This document shows, piece after piece, positions 14,658-23,260 of a DNA stretch of 24,556 nt (the stretch's first letter is position 1; each line of letters opens with the position of its first letter). Origin of the DNA: Vibrio tasmaniensis 1F-187 (GTDB lineage Bacteria > Pseudomonadota > Gammaproteobacteria > Enterobacterales > Vibrionaceae); NCBI RefSeq assembly GCF_000272405.2, contig NZ_AJZM02000028.1, forward strand, positions 1 through 24,556, written 5' to 3'. The notes below the pieces were generated by a model. The model did not search any database and was not told the DNA's origin. It was given only the letters and a program-made list of their open reading frames with translations. Position numbers and translations under genes: made by a program.

Positions 14658-16070
14658 TTGGCTATTCGATATTTATTAGTTTTCATATTATCTCTTTTGA
14701 GTACTACTTCCGCTTGGGCAAGCAACACTTTGCCCGATCATATCGCGGGCGCTTTGTGTGTAGTACGTGCTGATAACCAAATCGTGTTGGTTGATGAGTT
14801 GATCACAGGTCAATTGTCTCTACCGGGAGGCACTGTTGTTTCAGGTGAGCCGCCAGCAGTCGCGGCGCAACGTGAAACGTGGGAAGAGGCGGGTTTGTCG
14901 GTAACGGTCGGTGATGTACTGGGTTATACCGACAGTGCCGTCGTGTTTGATTGTATTTCTGACTCTGAAGTGATCAGCTACAAGGCTCGGAATGAATTAG
15001 GTGGCTTTGAGTTGCCGATTTGGTTTGCGCCTCATTACGGCGTGGAAGTCAGCCGTGCGATGTTACTTCCTCCTACTGAATTGCAAGATCACCAATACCG
15101 CTACCCAGAACAGTGGTCTGAGATTAACGAGCTGTTTTTATCTGCGACAGATCAACCTGTGACGTATGTGACTGAGCTGGTGGGCGCGGCACCGAAAGCC
15201 CATCAAGTTGAACTAAATTGGATTGTGTCGCTTCAAAACGTGTTCGATAAGATGCCAAGCTTGTTTGCGAATACTGTACTTTTAACTGACTCGTTAGCGA
15301 AGCCTTGGGTTTTCATCGTGATATTGCCGCTAATTGCTTGGCATTTTGGCCGTAACTTCGCGTTAAAGTTTGGCTTCACTTTGATTTCGGTGACACTGCT
15401 CACTTTAATCGCCCACCAAGGGTTTGGTTTTCCACGTCCGCATGCTTACTTGCCAACATTGAAACTAGTGATGAGCAGTGGGTATAGCTTTCCAAGTTTA
15501 TTGGCTGGCTTATGGGTGAGTTTAACCTTGTTAGTCTTTTGGAAACTAAAGCGCCTCTTGGAGCAAAAATCGATTTTGATTGTGCTCACTGGCCTACTGT
15601 GGATCATGCTATTTAAGTCTTATTCAGGCAGTGCGTTCTTTAGTGATGTCATAATGGGAGGCGTATTGGGCGCGTTAACGACTTGGCACATCGTGAGATT
15701 AGATGCGAAACCTGATGTTGATATTAGTGCCTTGTTAAGCTCTAAAGGTGTCTGGTGGGCATTGTGCTTACTGTCGATTGTTCTCACGGTTATATGGCCT
15801 CTGCCAACATTTTCTTTCTGGGTGGCAATTTTGATGACGATTGCATGCTTAGTAACGTTAACGGACTCGAAGCCTTTGGTCGGCCACTTCTCATTCAAGA
15901 TTGTATTTGGAGTGATGGCGATGTTGTTAGCGGGGAATCTGCTGATTAGCTGGGCTGGAAGTTTCGTCTCATTCAGTGGCATCGCTTCATTTATTGTTGA
16001 GACCTTACGTTTCCCAATCTTGATTCTATTTGGTGTCGTGGCGTTTCGTCTGCCATGGAAAAGAGAGTAG
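14658..16070 (+). CDS. Exported Nudix domain fused to a degenerate PAP2-like membrane domain
   Basis: A 470-residue two-domain protein. TTG at 14658 (AGGT 7 nt upstream) gives a convincing signal peptide, MAIRYLL to TSAWA, so the next domain should be periplasmic. A complete Nudix box is at residues 58-80 (G58, E64, R72-E73, E76-E77, G79). From about 200 on there are several hydrophobic helices resembling a PAP2/PgpB-type lipid phosphatase. FPRP (R260-P261) is kept, but the PSGH motif reads PSLL (279-282) and the SR-x5-H-x3-D motif reads KSYSGSAFFSD (D330), so the catalytic histidines appear lost. The activity is likely a diphosphate hydrolase anchored at the membrane; substrate unknown. It ends before a bidirectional terminator. 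Confidence 0.82.
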   Translation: MAIRYLLVFILSLLSTTSAWASNTLPDHIAGALCVVRADNQIVLVDELITGQLSLPGGTVVSGEPPAVAAQRETWEEAGLSVTVGDVLGYTDSAVVFDCISDSEVISYKARNELGGFELPIWFAPHYGVEVSRAMLLPPTELQDHQYRYPEQWSEINELFLSATDQPVTYVTELVGAAPKAHQVELNWIVSLQNVFDKMPSLFANTVLLTDSLAKPWVFIVILPLIAWHFGRNFALKFGFTLISVTLLTLIAHQGFGFPRPHAYLPTLKLVMSSGYSFPSLLAGLWVSLTLLVFWKLKRLLEQKSILIVLTGLLWIMLFKSYSGSAFFSDVIMGGVLGALTTWHIVRLDAKPDVDISALLSSKGVWWALCLLSIVLTVIWPLPTFSFWVAILMTIACLVTLTDSKPLVGHFSFKIVFGVMAMLLAGNLLISWAGSFVSFSGIASFIVETLRFPILILFGVVAFRLPWKRE

Positions 16071-16092
16071 GCGAACCGACGAACATAAAATC

Positions 16093-16120
16093 AAAAAAGG
16101 CTGTGCAGTGCACAGCCTTT
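16093..16120. terminator. Bidirectional intrinsic terminator between convergent genes
   Basis: AAAGGCTGTGC (16096-16106) pairs perfectly with GCACAGCCTTT (16110-16120) across a 3-nt loop. On the - strand, six T follow (A run at 16093-16098), giving a strong terminator for the HAD gene at 16172. On the + strand the tail is only TTTG, weaker, for the Nudix-PAP2 gene. Confidence 0.88.
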
Positions 16121-16171
16121 GTCATTTGTGAAACAAGCAAAAAGTAATTCTCACTCGAGCCTATTGACCGT

Positions 16172-16981
16172 TTACGAGTTGAAGATAAACTTTTCAATCG
16201 CGACGGCGACTCCGTGGTCGTCGTTGGCCGCTGTGATGTGATCCGCCAGTTTCTTGGTTTCTTCCATTGCGTTTTCCATCGCAATACCCATGCCCGCGTA
16301 TTCAAGCATATGGTGATCGTTTTCAGCATCGCCCATGCAGATCACTTCTTTCGCTGTAATCCCCAAATGTTTAGCGATTGCTTCAATACCGACACCCTTG
16401 TTTGAATTTGGGTTTAAGAACTCTAAGAAGAATGGTGCACTTTGCACGATAGTAAACTGAGTCTTAAGTTCTTGTGGCAACTTGCTGATGATTTCGGTCA
16501 GCTTGCTTGGTTCCGCGACAATCATTGTTTTGATAATTTCATGGTCGTCTTCTAGTTGAGAAAAGTCGAGCTCGGTAATCTTTAAGCCGTTAATACGCGC
16601 TTCAATAGCGGTGTACTCATTGTTTTCAGGTGTTATTAAGCCATGAACCTTGCTGAAGGCATGCACATAACCACCTAGCTCTTGTGCTAATGCAGCAATC
16701 TGTTTCGCGGCTTTACCATTGCTAATCTCGCTGTGAATGATCTCTTTTGTCGATACATTCTGAACCACAGAGCCGTTGTAGAAGAGTACAAAGTCATCTT
16801 CGCCGTTGATTGAAAGCTCGTCTAACTTACTCTGCATGCCTTCTAAAGGACGACCAGAAGCCAGAACCACTTTCACACCTGCAGCGCGAGCTTTAGCTAT
16901 CGCGTCTTTGTTCTCTTGAGAAATCACTTTTTCACTGTTAAGTAGTGTGCCATCCATATCAAGAGCAATCAGTTTGTACAT
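16172..16981 (-). CDS. yidA: Cof-type HAD-IIB sugar-phosphatase, YidA-like
   Basis: A 269-residue cytoplasmic haloacid-dehalogenase-superfamily phosphatase, likely acting on small sugar phosphates. Motif I is DMDGT with nucleophile D8 and D10. ASGRP supplies motif II, NKGVGIEA the lysine region and GDAENDHHM motif III/IV. The class-IIB cap lies between motifs II and III. Wording such as QSAPFFLEFLNP and LEYAGMGIAMENAM closely recalls E. coli YidA, so the symbol is given with moderate trust; other Cof paralogues are possible. AAGGAA precedes the ATG. It is divergent from queE across 185 bp, where I see no clear regulatory motif. Confidence 0.88.
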   Translation of the reverse strand: MYKLIALDMDGTLLNSEKVISQENKDAIAKARAAGVKVVLASGRPLEGMQSKLDELSINGEDDFVLFYNGSVVQNVSTKEIIHSEISNGKAAKQIAALAQELGGYVHAFSKVHGLITPENNEYTAIEARINGLKITELDFSQLEDDHEIIKTMIVAEPSKLTEIISKLPQELKTQFTIVQSAPFFLEFLNPNSNKGVGIEAIAKHLGITAKEVICMGDAENDHHMLEYAGMGIAMENAMEETKKLADHITAANDDHGVAVAIEKFIFNS

Positions 16982-17166
16982 GTTGTTCCTTACGAAAAAA
17001 TTAAAAGCTAACGAAATCTAATGGGCGAAAGGATAAGGGAACTTGAAAGTTCAGGCTAGGGCTTTGATCAACTCATTTATCAGTACTCATTTGTTTGACC
17101 AAAAGGGGCAAGTGCTTTAAGGTCTGCGGTTGATTAATTTCATCAAATGATTGAGCTGAGGGTAAG

Positions 17167-17835
17167 TTGTACAAGATTAATGAAATGTTTGAAACCATCC
17201 AGGGCGAGGGCGTATTTACCGGCGTTCCTGCTGTTTTTGTTCGACTGCAAATTTGCCCTGTAGGCTGTTCTTGGTGTGATACCAAACAGACTTGGGAAGC
17301 GTTGCCGGAAGATGAAACGAGCCTTGGTGATATTATGGTTAAGACAGAGGATTCACCGACTTGGTCTGCAATTGATGCGCAAGGAATCGTGAATGAATAT
17401 ATCAAGCAAGGTTACACCGCGAAGCACATTGTGATTACTGGTGGTGAGCCGTGCATCTATGATCTTGTCCCTCTTACTGAAGCATTTGAGCAGCACGGTT
17501 GTCGCTGTCAGATTGAGACCAGCGGAACATCAGAAGTAAAAGCCACACTGGATACTTGGGTTACGGTGTCACCAAAAATCGCAATGAAAGCCAAATTGGA
17601 TATCCTTGATAGCGCACTCGTTCGTGCGAATGAAATTAAGCATCCAGTAGGCACAAGCAAAGACATCGAACAACTTGACGGTTTATTGGAGCGAGCTGCG
17701 GTTGCTAGCGACACTGTTATCGCTCTGCAACCAATCAGCCAAAAAGACCGCGCTACTCAGCTTTGTATTGATACCTGCATTGAGCGTAATTGGCGCTTAT
17801 CAATACAAACTCACAAATATTTGAGCATCGCATAG
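17167..17835 (+). CDS. queE: 7-carboxy-7-deazaguanine synthase
   Basis: A 222-residue radical-SAM enzyme that converts 6-carboxy-tetrahydropterin to 7-carboxy-7-deazaguanine in queuosine precursor synthesis. The 4Fe-4S cluster motif CPVGCSWC (C30, C34, C37) has the spacing usual for this gammaproteobacterial type, and VITGGEPC and QIETSGT follow. The C-terminus NWRLSIQTHKYLSIA is characteristic. The start is taken as TTG 17167 because MYKINEMFETIQGEG is the conserved opening. GAGGG lies 4 nt before it, a little close. ATG 17185 would remove the first six residues. The LQGC usual before the cluster is LQIC here. queC follows after 60 nt and is probably co-transcribed. Confidence 0.95.
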   Translation: MYKINEMFETIQGEGVFTGVPAVFVRLQICPVGCSWCDTKQTWEALPEDETSLGDIMVKTEDSPTWSAIDAQGIVNEYIKQGYTAKHIVITGGEPCIYDLVPLTEAFEQHGCRCQIETSGTSEVKATLDTWVTVSPKIAMKAKLDILDSALVRANEIKHPVGTSKDIEQLDGLLERAAVASDTVIALQPISQKDRATQLCIDTCIERNWRLSIQTHKYLSIA

Positions 17836-17895
17836 GTTGCATTTGTTTACTGGCCTAGATAAGTCGCTAGTAGAAGATTCTCGTAAGGATTTAAG

Positions 17896-18591
17896 ATGAA
17901 AAAAGCAGTGGTAGTATTCAGTGGTGGTCAAGACTCAACAACGTGTCTTGTTCAAGCTTTAAAAGAGTATGATGAAGTTCATGCGATTACGTTTGATTAT
18001 GGTCAGCGCCATAGACTCGAGATTGAAGTGGCTGAGTCGTTGTCAAAAGATCTTGGTGTGAAAGCACACAAAGTGATGGATGTGACTCTGTTGAATGAAC
18101 TGGCTATCAGCTCTCTGACTCGCGACGATATCCCTGTGTCTCATGAGCTACAAGAGAATGGACTACCAAACTCTTTTGTTCCTGGTCGTAATATTCTGTT
18201 CTTAACTTTGGCGGGTATTTACGCTTACCAAATCGGTGCAAATACCGTAATCACGGGCGTGTGTGAAACTGATTTCTCAGGCTACCCTGATTGTCGTAAT
18301 GACTTTGTGAAAGCGATGAACTCTGCGCTTGTACAAGGTATGGACAAGCCACTTGATATTAAAACACCGTTAATGTGGCTCAACAAAGCTGAAACATGGG
18401 CGTTGGCAGACCAGTACTCAGCACTTGAGCTTGTTCGCAATAAAACACTGACTTGTTACAATGGCATCATCGGTGATGGTTGTGGCGATTGCCCAGCGTG
18501 TGAACTGCGTAAAGTTGGCCTTAACGATTACCTAGGTGATCGTGAAGGTATTATGGCTGAGTTGGTTCGCAAACAGACTGAGAATAAATAA
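17896..18591 (+). CDS. queC: 7-cyano-7-deazaguanine (preQ0) synthase
   Basis: A 231-residue cytoplasmic ATP-dependent enzyme that converts 7-carboxy-7-deazaguanine to preQ0, the step after QueE. The PP-loop ATP-binding motif FSGGQDSTT is at residues 8-16. The structural zinc site is formed by C187, C196, C199 and C202 (TCYNG, then GCGDCPAC). FVPGRN and [14 protein letters not shown] are conserved QueC segments. TAAGGA lies 8 nt before the ATG. Its stop codon is only 7 bp from the stop of the convergent GGDEF gene, with no terminator between. Confidence 0.97.
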   Translation: MKKAVVVFSGGQDSTTCLVQALKEYDEVHAITFDYGQRHRLEIEVAESLSKDLGVKAHKVMDVTLLNELAISSLTRDDIPVSHELQENGLPNSFVPGRNILFLTLAGIYAYQIGANTVITGVCETDFSGYPDCRNDFVKAMNSALVQGMDKPLDIKTPLMWLNKAETWALADQYSALELVRNKTLTCYNGIIGDGCGDCPACELRKVGLNDYLGDREGIMAELVRKQTENK

Positions 18592-18598
18592 CCTCAGG

Positions 18599-20584
18599 TC
18601 AATCAATTGGTTCGTTGTAAGCATCAATGATGCAGTTTCGGCCGTTGCTCTTTGCTTGATACAGTGCTTGGTCAAGCACAGAGTACAAGTCATCAAAGTC
18701 ACTTAATGCGTTTGAGGTTGCTAGATAAGCAAAACTCGCGGTTACATTAAGTGGCTTTTTGCTTTCTGATAAGAAGACAGTGCTTGATATTGCGTAGTGT
18801 AATTCTTCAACACGCTCTCGTACTTCAGAAGGTTTAGTGTCGGTCAGCATGATAAGAAACTCTTCACCGCCTAAGCGGCCAAACAATTCATCACTCATTA
18901 AGTGCTTTCTTATTTGTTGACTAATATGGACGAGCGCTCTATCACCGGTAGGGTGTCCATGCTCATCATTGATCGTCTTGAATTTATCCAGATCGAGCAG
19001 AACGAGGACATGTTGCTTGTCCGTTCCTTTACAGCGTCTGACTCGTTTGATTCTTCGTATTATTTCGGTCCGGCCATACGCTTTTGTCATCGCATCAATG
19101 GAAGCTTTTGCGCGAATCGTTTTGTTTGCTAATACCGTAAAGCTTGCGGCGCACAGCAACAGAATAACAATGATGTTGTACAACCATCTTTGATGTTCCA
19201 TTTTTTCAATTTGAACGCGGTCGAGCTTTGTCTGATTTATCAGGAAAGAATTTTCCAATTCTTGCTCATATTTAGCGTGGGTCAGGTCTAGTGCTTCAAA
19301 AGCCAACCTGTTATCGATATCGCGTGTTTCAATTTGTATAGATGAGTATCGCTGGTAGAAATAGAAAGCTTGTTGGTAATCGCTGAGCGTTTGATGAAGG
19401 TCGGAAAGCTGCAAGAGTGACTGAGCGATGTACTTGTGTCTTGTGACTTGCTCGGATACTTCTAGAGCTTGCTGAGCATAATTGAGCGCCTCGTTTGTCA
19501 GCTTTTGCTCTTCGAACATATCGCTTATCGCCAAGTAAGCGTTAATACGAATGACGTCGTTACTCAATTCATTCGAAGCTGACAGAGAGTTGACTAAGTA
19601 ACCTCTTGCCAAATCATAGTCCCTAATTTGAGTGTAAGCTTTTCCTAAGCCAAGACTTGTTAGTGCGATACCGTAGCTATGTGAAGATGAGCTCAGCAGT
19701 GTTCTTGCTGTTTGAAAGTGGTTAATTGCTAAGTCACTTTGCTCTTGGTTAAGGTAGAGATCTGCAAGGCTATGATGCACTTGTGCTTTCATCAAATCAG
19801 AAGCACTTTCTCTTAATGTGAGTGCTTCTTTGAGGTACTCTGCCGATTTTTCATATTGCTTTAATTCTTTAAGCAAGTTACCCACATCATTATAGATCCC
19901 CGAAATGTCATGTCCTTGTGGGAACACGTTTATCAGTGATAGGTAGGTATCTAGCGCGGCTTGATAGTCACTGCGGAAATGGTGATTGTTGGCGATGACT
20001 CGATAAGTACCAAACTTTGGTAACACAGGGTCAGCGATGTTATGTAAATCTGATTGAAGCGCAGAACAGTAATAGTTCGCTTGATGATATTTAGCTTGCT
20101 CGTTAAGCGATCGGCATAGCTGGTATTTTAGCAGGGCTCTTCCAGTCAAATCACTGCGTGATTGCATCTTCGCCAATAGTGTCAGAAAGCTTTGTTGCGC
20201 TTCCTCATATTGGCCTTGGCCATCTTTCATTAAAGCATAAATAAACGTTTGTTCAATCGCTTGGTACTCACTGTCGTTTGAAGCGATTCCATAGAACGGT
20301 TGATCTCGGTGGCTCATGTATTGATATAACAGAGATGAAAGGTAAAGCTTATCCCCATAGACGGTTGAGCCAATGTAACGGGTTTGCAGCATGTTTAACG
20401 CACGCGATGGGGAATGAGTTAGAGTCGAGAGATAGAGTGCATTCCAATCAGCATTTGGAGTTGTGTTTGAATTTAAATTGGATGAGTTGAAAGGAGAGTC
20501 TTGGTGACGATCTTGTGTTGATACTTGGCCATGAGAATAAAAGCTAATGAACAGTAGAAGGGCAATAAAAACAGAGTGAGTCAC
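18599..20584 (-). CDS. TPR-containing membrane diguanylate cyclase (GGDEF)
   Basis: A 661-residue envelope protein predicted to make cyclic-di-GMP. The start is GTG 20584 with a weak ribosome site, chosen because it begins a good signal peptide (MTHSVFIALLLFISFYSHG). The periplasmic part (about 110-410) is a series of tetratricopeptide-like helices, then a helical linker and a TM helix near 466-486. The cytoplasmic GGDEF domain follows, with LVLLDLDKFKTINDEHGH and active-site GGEEF at 572-576. The inhibitory I-site position reads LMSD, not RxxD, so product feedback by that site is probably absent. The TPR region probably binds protein or envelope signals. Convergent with queC and separated by 162 bp from the DUF2750 gene. 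Confidence 0.9.
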   Translation of the reverse strand: MTHSVFIALLLFISFYSHGQVSTQDRHQDSPFNSSNLNSNTTPNADWNALYLSTLTHSPSRALNMLQTRYIGSTVYGDKLYLSSLLYQYMSHRDQPFYGIASNDSEYQAIEQTFIYALMKDGQGQYEEAQQSFLTLLAKMQSRSDLTGRALLKYQLCRSLNEQAKYHQANYYCSALQSDLHNIADPVLPKFGTYRVIANNHHFRSDYQAALDTYLSLINVFPQGHDISGIYNDVGNLLKELKQYEKSAEYLKEALTLRESASDLMKAQVHHSLADLYLNQEQSDLAINHFQTARTLLSSSSHSYGIALTSLGLGKAYTQIRDYDLARGYLVNSLSASNELSNDVIRINAYLAISDMFEEQKLTNEALNYAQQALEVSEQVTRHKYIAQSLLQLSDLHQTLSDYQQAFYFYQRYSSIQIETRDIDNRLAFEALDLTHAKYEQELENSFLINQTKLDRVQIEKMEHQRWLYNIIVILLLCAASFTVLANKTIRAKASIDAMTKAYGRTEIIRRIKRVRRCKGTDKQHVLVLLDLDKFKTINDEHGHPTGDRALVHISQQIRKHLMSDELFGRLGGEEFLIMLTDTKPSEVRERVEELHYAISSTVFLSESKKPLNVTASFAYLATSNALSDFDDLYSVLDQALYQAKSNGRNCIIDAYNEPID

Positions 20585-20710
20585 AAGAAACTATCTATCA
20601 GATAAAGAACGATATTCTATTATTAGTTTGATGTTGCTTCAATTTTTGAATGGTATGGGTAGGAGGTTATGCGAGGTAAGTCTCTAATTTGTTGATATTT
20701 ATCAGACGTG

Positions 20711-20739
20711 TATCGGTCGTACTGTTCGCACGACCGATA
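20711..20739. other. Stem-loop downstream of the DUF2750 gene
   Basis: TATCGGTCGT (20711-20720) and ACGACCGATA (20730-20739) form a perfect 10-bp stem with a 9-nt loop just after the stop codon at 20747 on the - strand. No T tract follows on either strand, so it is a transcript-end structure of uncertain terminator strength. Confidence 0.55.
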
Positions 20740-20746
20740 TCGGAAA

Positions 20747-21097
20747 TTAGATGTATAATTTCGCTAGGTCAGAAGGCTCAAGTTCTTTGCCTTCTAATGT
20801 TGCATTCCAGTTAATACCAACAAGAACGCCGTCTTCAGCTAGAGTCAGTAACCAATCTTCTACAAAGATATCTAGTGGAATTTCTAATACTTCGAAGTCA
20901 GCCCACTCTTCAACGTTGTGAGTCTGAGCATCTTCTTTTGAAGACCAAAAAGGCATCACTTCGCTGCTTTCGAATTCACTTGAGTCACATGCTAGCCAAC
21001 CTTCTTCATTGCGAAGGCCCCATACCAGTTTAGTTTCTTGTGTTTCAGAAACGAAAAGTTCAAGATTTGCTTGAGTATCAGCGGTTAGTTTGCTCAT
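20747..21097 (-). CDS. DUF2750 family protein
   Basis: A 116-residue acidic cytoplasmic protein. The arrangement fits DUF2750: an N-terminal helix ending FVSETQETKLVWGL, then NEEGWLACDS, VMPFWSSKEDAQ, a wxDFEVLEIPLDIFVEDWLLTL segment and VGINWN near the end. No signal peptide or catalytic motif is visible and no function is known to me. GAGAA precedes the ATG. A TATAAT (complement of 21136-21141) upstream could be its -10 element, though the best -35 match, TTGATC, is spaced 19 bp away. It lies between the GGDEF gene and the ompA-like gene, all on the - strand but with structured gaps. Confidence 0.82.
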   Translation of the reverse strand: MSKLTADTQANLELFVSETQETKLVWGLRNEEGWLACDSSEFESSEVMPFWSSKEDAQTHNVEEWADFEVLEIPLDIFVEDWLLTLAEDGVLVGINWNATLEGKELEPSDLAKLYI

Positions 21098-21178
21098 GAA
21101 TAATTTCTCTATGTTGATAACAAGCCAAGGTTAACATTATACAAGGGGTAGGTATATGGCGATCAAGGAATTATAAGG

Positions 21179-21209
21179 ATACTGAAACGTTTACGTAACG
21201 TTTCAGTAT
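21179..21209. terminator. Long perfect stem-loop after the ompA-like gene
   Basis: ATACTGAAACGT (21179-21190) pairs with ACGTTTCAGTAT (21198-21209), a 12-bp perfect stem with a 7-nt loop. It lies 19 nt past the ompA-like stop codon on the - strand. The following - strand sequence (CCTTATAATT) is only mildly T-rich, so termination is plausible but not strong. Confidence 0.55.
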
Positions 21210-21228
21210 GATTGGAGTGAGGCTGAAT

Positions 21229-21843
21229 CTACTTGCCAATTTTAGTAAATATATGCCACTCTTCCTTGATATTACCTTTAAATCCAACCACAGAGGCTAC
21301 AACTTTTCTGTTCAGTGCATGATTAGTTTCGGTGTCATTGTCACGGAAGCCGACATCACCGTAACCTACGGTATAGGCTCTAGACGGTGGAATTCCATTG
21401 CTGATAAGTGCACGCCTTACATTGTCCGCTCGCTTTTCTGACAGTTTCAGGTTGTGTTCAGCATTACCTACTTTACTAGCATAACCTTGCAATTGAATAC
21501 TTGTGTTTTCGTAACGCTTTAGAAACGCAGCCATTTGACGGATTTGGCCCAGGAATACAGGTTTGATTTCTGCAGAGTCATTAGCAAACAAAATATGAAG
21601 TTCTTTTTGTTCACTAGACTCGAAATACGAGCCACAGCCATCATTATCTATTTCAGCGCCAATTTGTGTGTCTATACATAAATCGCGAGCGTTGATAACA
21701 CCATCATTATCATCATCTTCGAGATCATAACTTTGTGTGGTGCTAGGAAGAGCACGATAAGTGAATTCATCATTTGTTTCAGCCATGATGTTGGCAGAAG
21801 CAACCACGAAGCATAGTGGGAGTATAGTTTTGAGAAGCTTCAT
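21229..21843 (-). CDS. OmpA-like peptidoglycan-binding protein of the adhesin secretion locus
   Basis: A 204-residue exported protein. The signal peptide runs to about residue 21 (NIMA before ETND). A short Asp-rich segment, LEDDDNDGVINARDLC to EIDNDGCG, resembles calcium-binding thrombospondin-3 repeats. The OmpA C-terminal domain follows (about 80-190), with LQGYASKVGNAEHNLKLSEKRADNVRRAL. The LSxxRAxxV signature is present, but the usual Asp of GHTD is Ala-Ser (GYAS). It has no beta-barrel domain, so it is probably a periplasmic or lipid-free envelope protein bound to peptidoglycan. Its ATG overlaps the stop of the TolC-like gene as TAATG, giving translational coupling; together they likely serve type I secretion of the adjacent adhesin. 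Confidence 0.88.
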   Translation of the reverse strand: MKLLKTILPLCFVVASANIMAETNDEFTYRALPSTTQSYDLEDDDNDGVINARDLCIDTQIGAEIDNDGCGSYFESSEQKELHILFANDSAEIKPVFLGQIRQMAAFLKRYENTSIQLQGYASKVGNAEHNLKLSEKRADNVRRALISNGIPPSRAYTVGYGDVGFRDNDTETNHALNRKVVASVVGFKGNIKEEWHIFTKIGK

Positions 21844-23156
21844 TAATATTCTACCTTTTCATTCCATTCTTGTGGAGTCTCTACACGTAACCCTGTTAAT
21901 AGATTACCTGTCGCATTCATGACTCTATACTTTGCGTATTGTACATCGTACTTAGCGTCTAAAAATCCCTTACGTGCTTCGAAGAGTTCATTTTCAGTGT
22001 TAAGTAGATCGAGAAGGGTACGCTTACCAATTCGGTATTGTTTTTCATAAGAGATAACGGTGTCAGAAGCCGAGTCTACGTGATCCGACAAGAAATCTTT
22101 CTGCTGAACGGTTAAGTCAAGAGCGCTCCATGAAAGGCGTAAGCTTTCTTCTACATTGCGGTAAGTACTCTCACGTAGGTCTTTTGCTTTGTTGAGTTGA
22201 TAAGCGGCACTTTCGGCACGGTCTTGATCGGCCCCACCGTTATAGAGATTGTACTTTAAGCGGAGCATCGCAGAAAATTCATCGCTGTTGCCTTTCGTAC
22301 CACCTGCATCATCGCGCCACCTTTGAGCGGCTTCAAAAGAAACAGTTGGGTAGTTGGTACTCTTCGACTGCTTGTATTGGAACTTCGCTGAATCTACGTC
22401 AGCTTGTGCAATTTTGATAACCGGGTGTTGGTTAAAGGCTTTTGCCAAAGCACCGTCGATCGTATAAGGAATAGAGCCTGCGTCAGCACGTGGATATACC
22501 AAGCCTAGTGGGGCTTGGCCAACAAGGCGTTTGAATTGAGTATGGGCATCAAATAAATTATTTTGAGCTGCCAGCAAATTACCATGAGCTTTTGCAATAC
22601 GAGCTTCTACCTGAGACATGTCTGCCGTAGATCCAATGCCTGAATCAACTCGTTTCTTGATATCTATATAGATATTTTTGTGCGTCGCCAGATTGTTTTC
22701 AGAAAGTGTAAGCACTTCGTAAGCTTTAACGGAATCAAGATAGACTTTGGTTACTTGCAGTGCAATGTCTTGAGCGCTAGATAGCAATTGATAACGGACA
22801 GACTCTGCATCAGCAGCGGTACGATCAATGTCGTTAGAAGTATTCGCGCCATCCCAAATGAGTTGTGTCAACGTAATTGCTGCTTCTTTACGTGTTAGAT
22901 CTGTTGAGCTCGAATTCGTCGCCAAATCCGTATATTCGTAACCAATGCCACCGTCTAAATCTATACTCGGGCGGTAAGCTCCACCAGAAGCATCGTTAAG
23001 GTAACGTTGACTAACGTACTGGTTATATGCCGCTTTGATTTCAGGGTTACTTTCTAAAGTAAACGCGACGGCTTGCTCTAAGGTTTGCGCGCTAGCCGGT
23101 AAACTGAGTGCAATAGCCAACCCTAATGTAGTCGTTTTAATCCAGTTCAATTTCAA
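21843..23156 (-). CDS. TolC-family outer-membrane factor of a type I secretion system
   Basis: A 437-residue outer-membrane efflux protein, like the LapE/AgglA-type exit channels that export giant adhesins. The signal peptide ends LSLPASA before QTLEQAV. Two OEP repeats are visible, opening with TLEQAVAFTLESNPEIKAAYNQ and IDGALAKAFNQHPVIKIAQADV, and the YRIGKRTLLDLLNTENELFEARKGFLDAKYD segment near the end is typical. The start is TTG at 23156 or TTG at 23150. GGGAG is 1 nt before the first and 7 nt before the second, so the second may be the true start. The inner-membrane ABC and membrane-fusion partners are not in this window. Confidence 0.92.
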   Translation of the reverse strand: MKLNWIKTTTLGLAIALSLPASAQTLEQAVAFTLESNPEIKAAYNQYVSQRYLNDASGGAYRPSIDLDGGIGYEYTDLATNSSSTDLTRKEAAITLTQLIWDGANTSNDIDRTAADAESVRYQLLSSAQDIALQVTKVYLDSVKAYEVLTLSENNLATHKNIYIDIKKRVDSGIGSTADMSQVEARIAKAHGNLLAAQNNLFDAHTQFKRLVGQAPLGLVYPRADAGSIPYTIDGALAKAFNQHPVIKIAQADVDSAKFQYKQSKSTNYPTVSFEAAQRWRDDAGGTKGNSDEFSAMLRLKYNLYNGGADQDRAESAAYQLNKAKDLRESTYRNVEESLRLSWSALDLTVQQKDFLSDHVDSASDTVISYEKQYRIGKRTLLDLLNTENELFEARKGFLDAKYDVQYAKYRVMNATGNLLTGLRVETPQEWNEKVEY

Positions 23157-23228
23157 TCTCCCAAAAATGGAGTATCACCTAAGTTTGTCGCTTTTAAGCT
23201 TGAATATATCAAATTTAGATGAACCGCC

Positions 23229-23260
23229 AAAAAAATAACGAATGCCCGATGAGCATTCGT
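23229..23260 (-). terminator. Intrinsic terminator in the leader of the tolC-like gene
   Basis: Read on the - strand, ACGAATGC pairs with GCATTCGT (23253-23260 and 23238-23245 on +) across a 7-nt loop, then TTA... and seven T (A run 23229-23235). It points toward the tolC-like gene and lies about 75 nt before its start, where no gene ends. It may close a short RNA or act as a leader attenuator. Confidence 0.7.

Noticed and set aside
16982..17166. preQ1 riboswitch before queE
   Set aside because: I looked for the short preQ1 pseudoknot core and A-rich tail and did not find them; preQ0/Q genes in Vibrio need not carry one.
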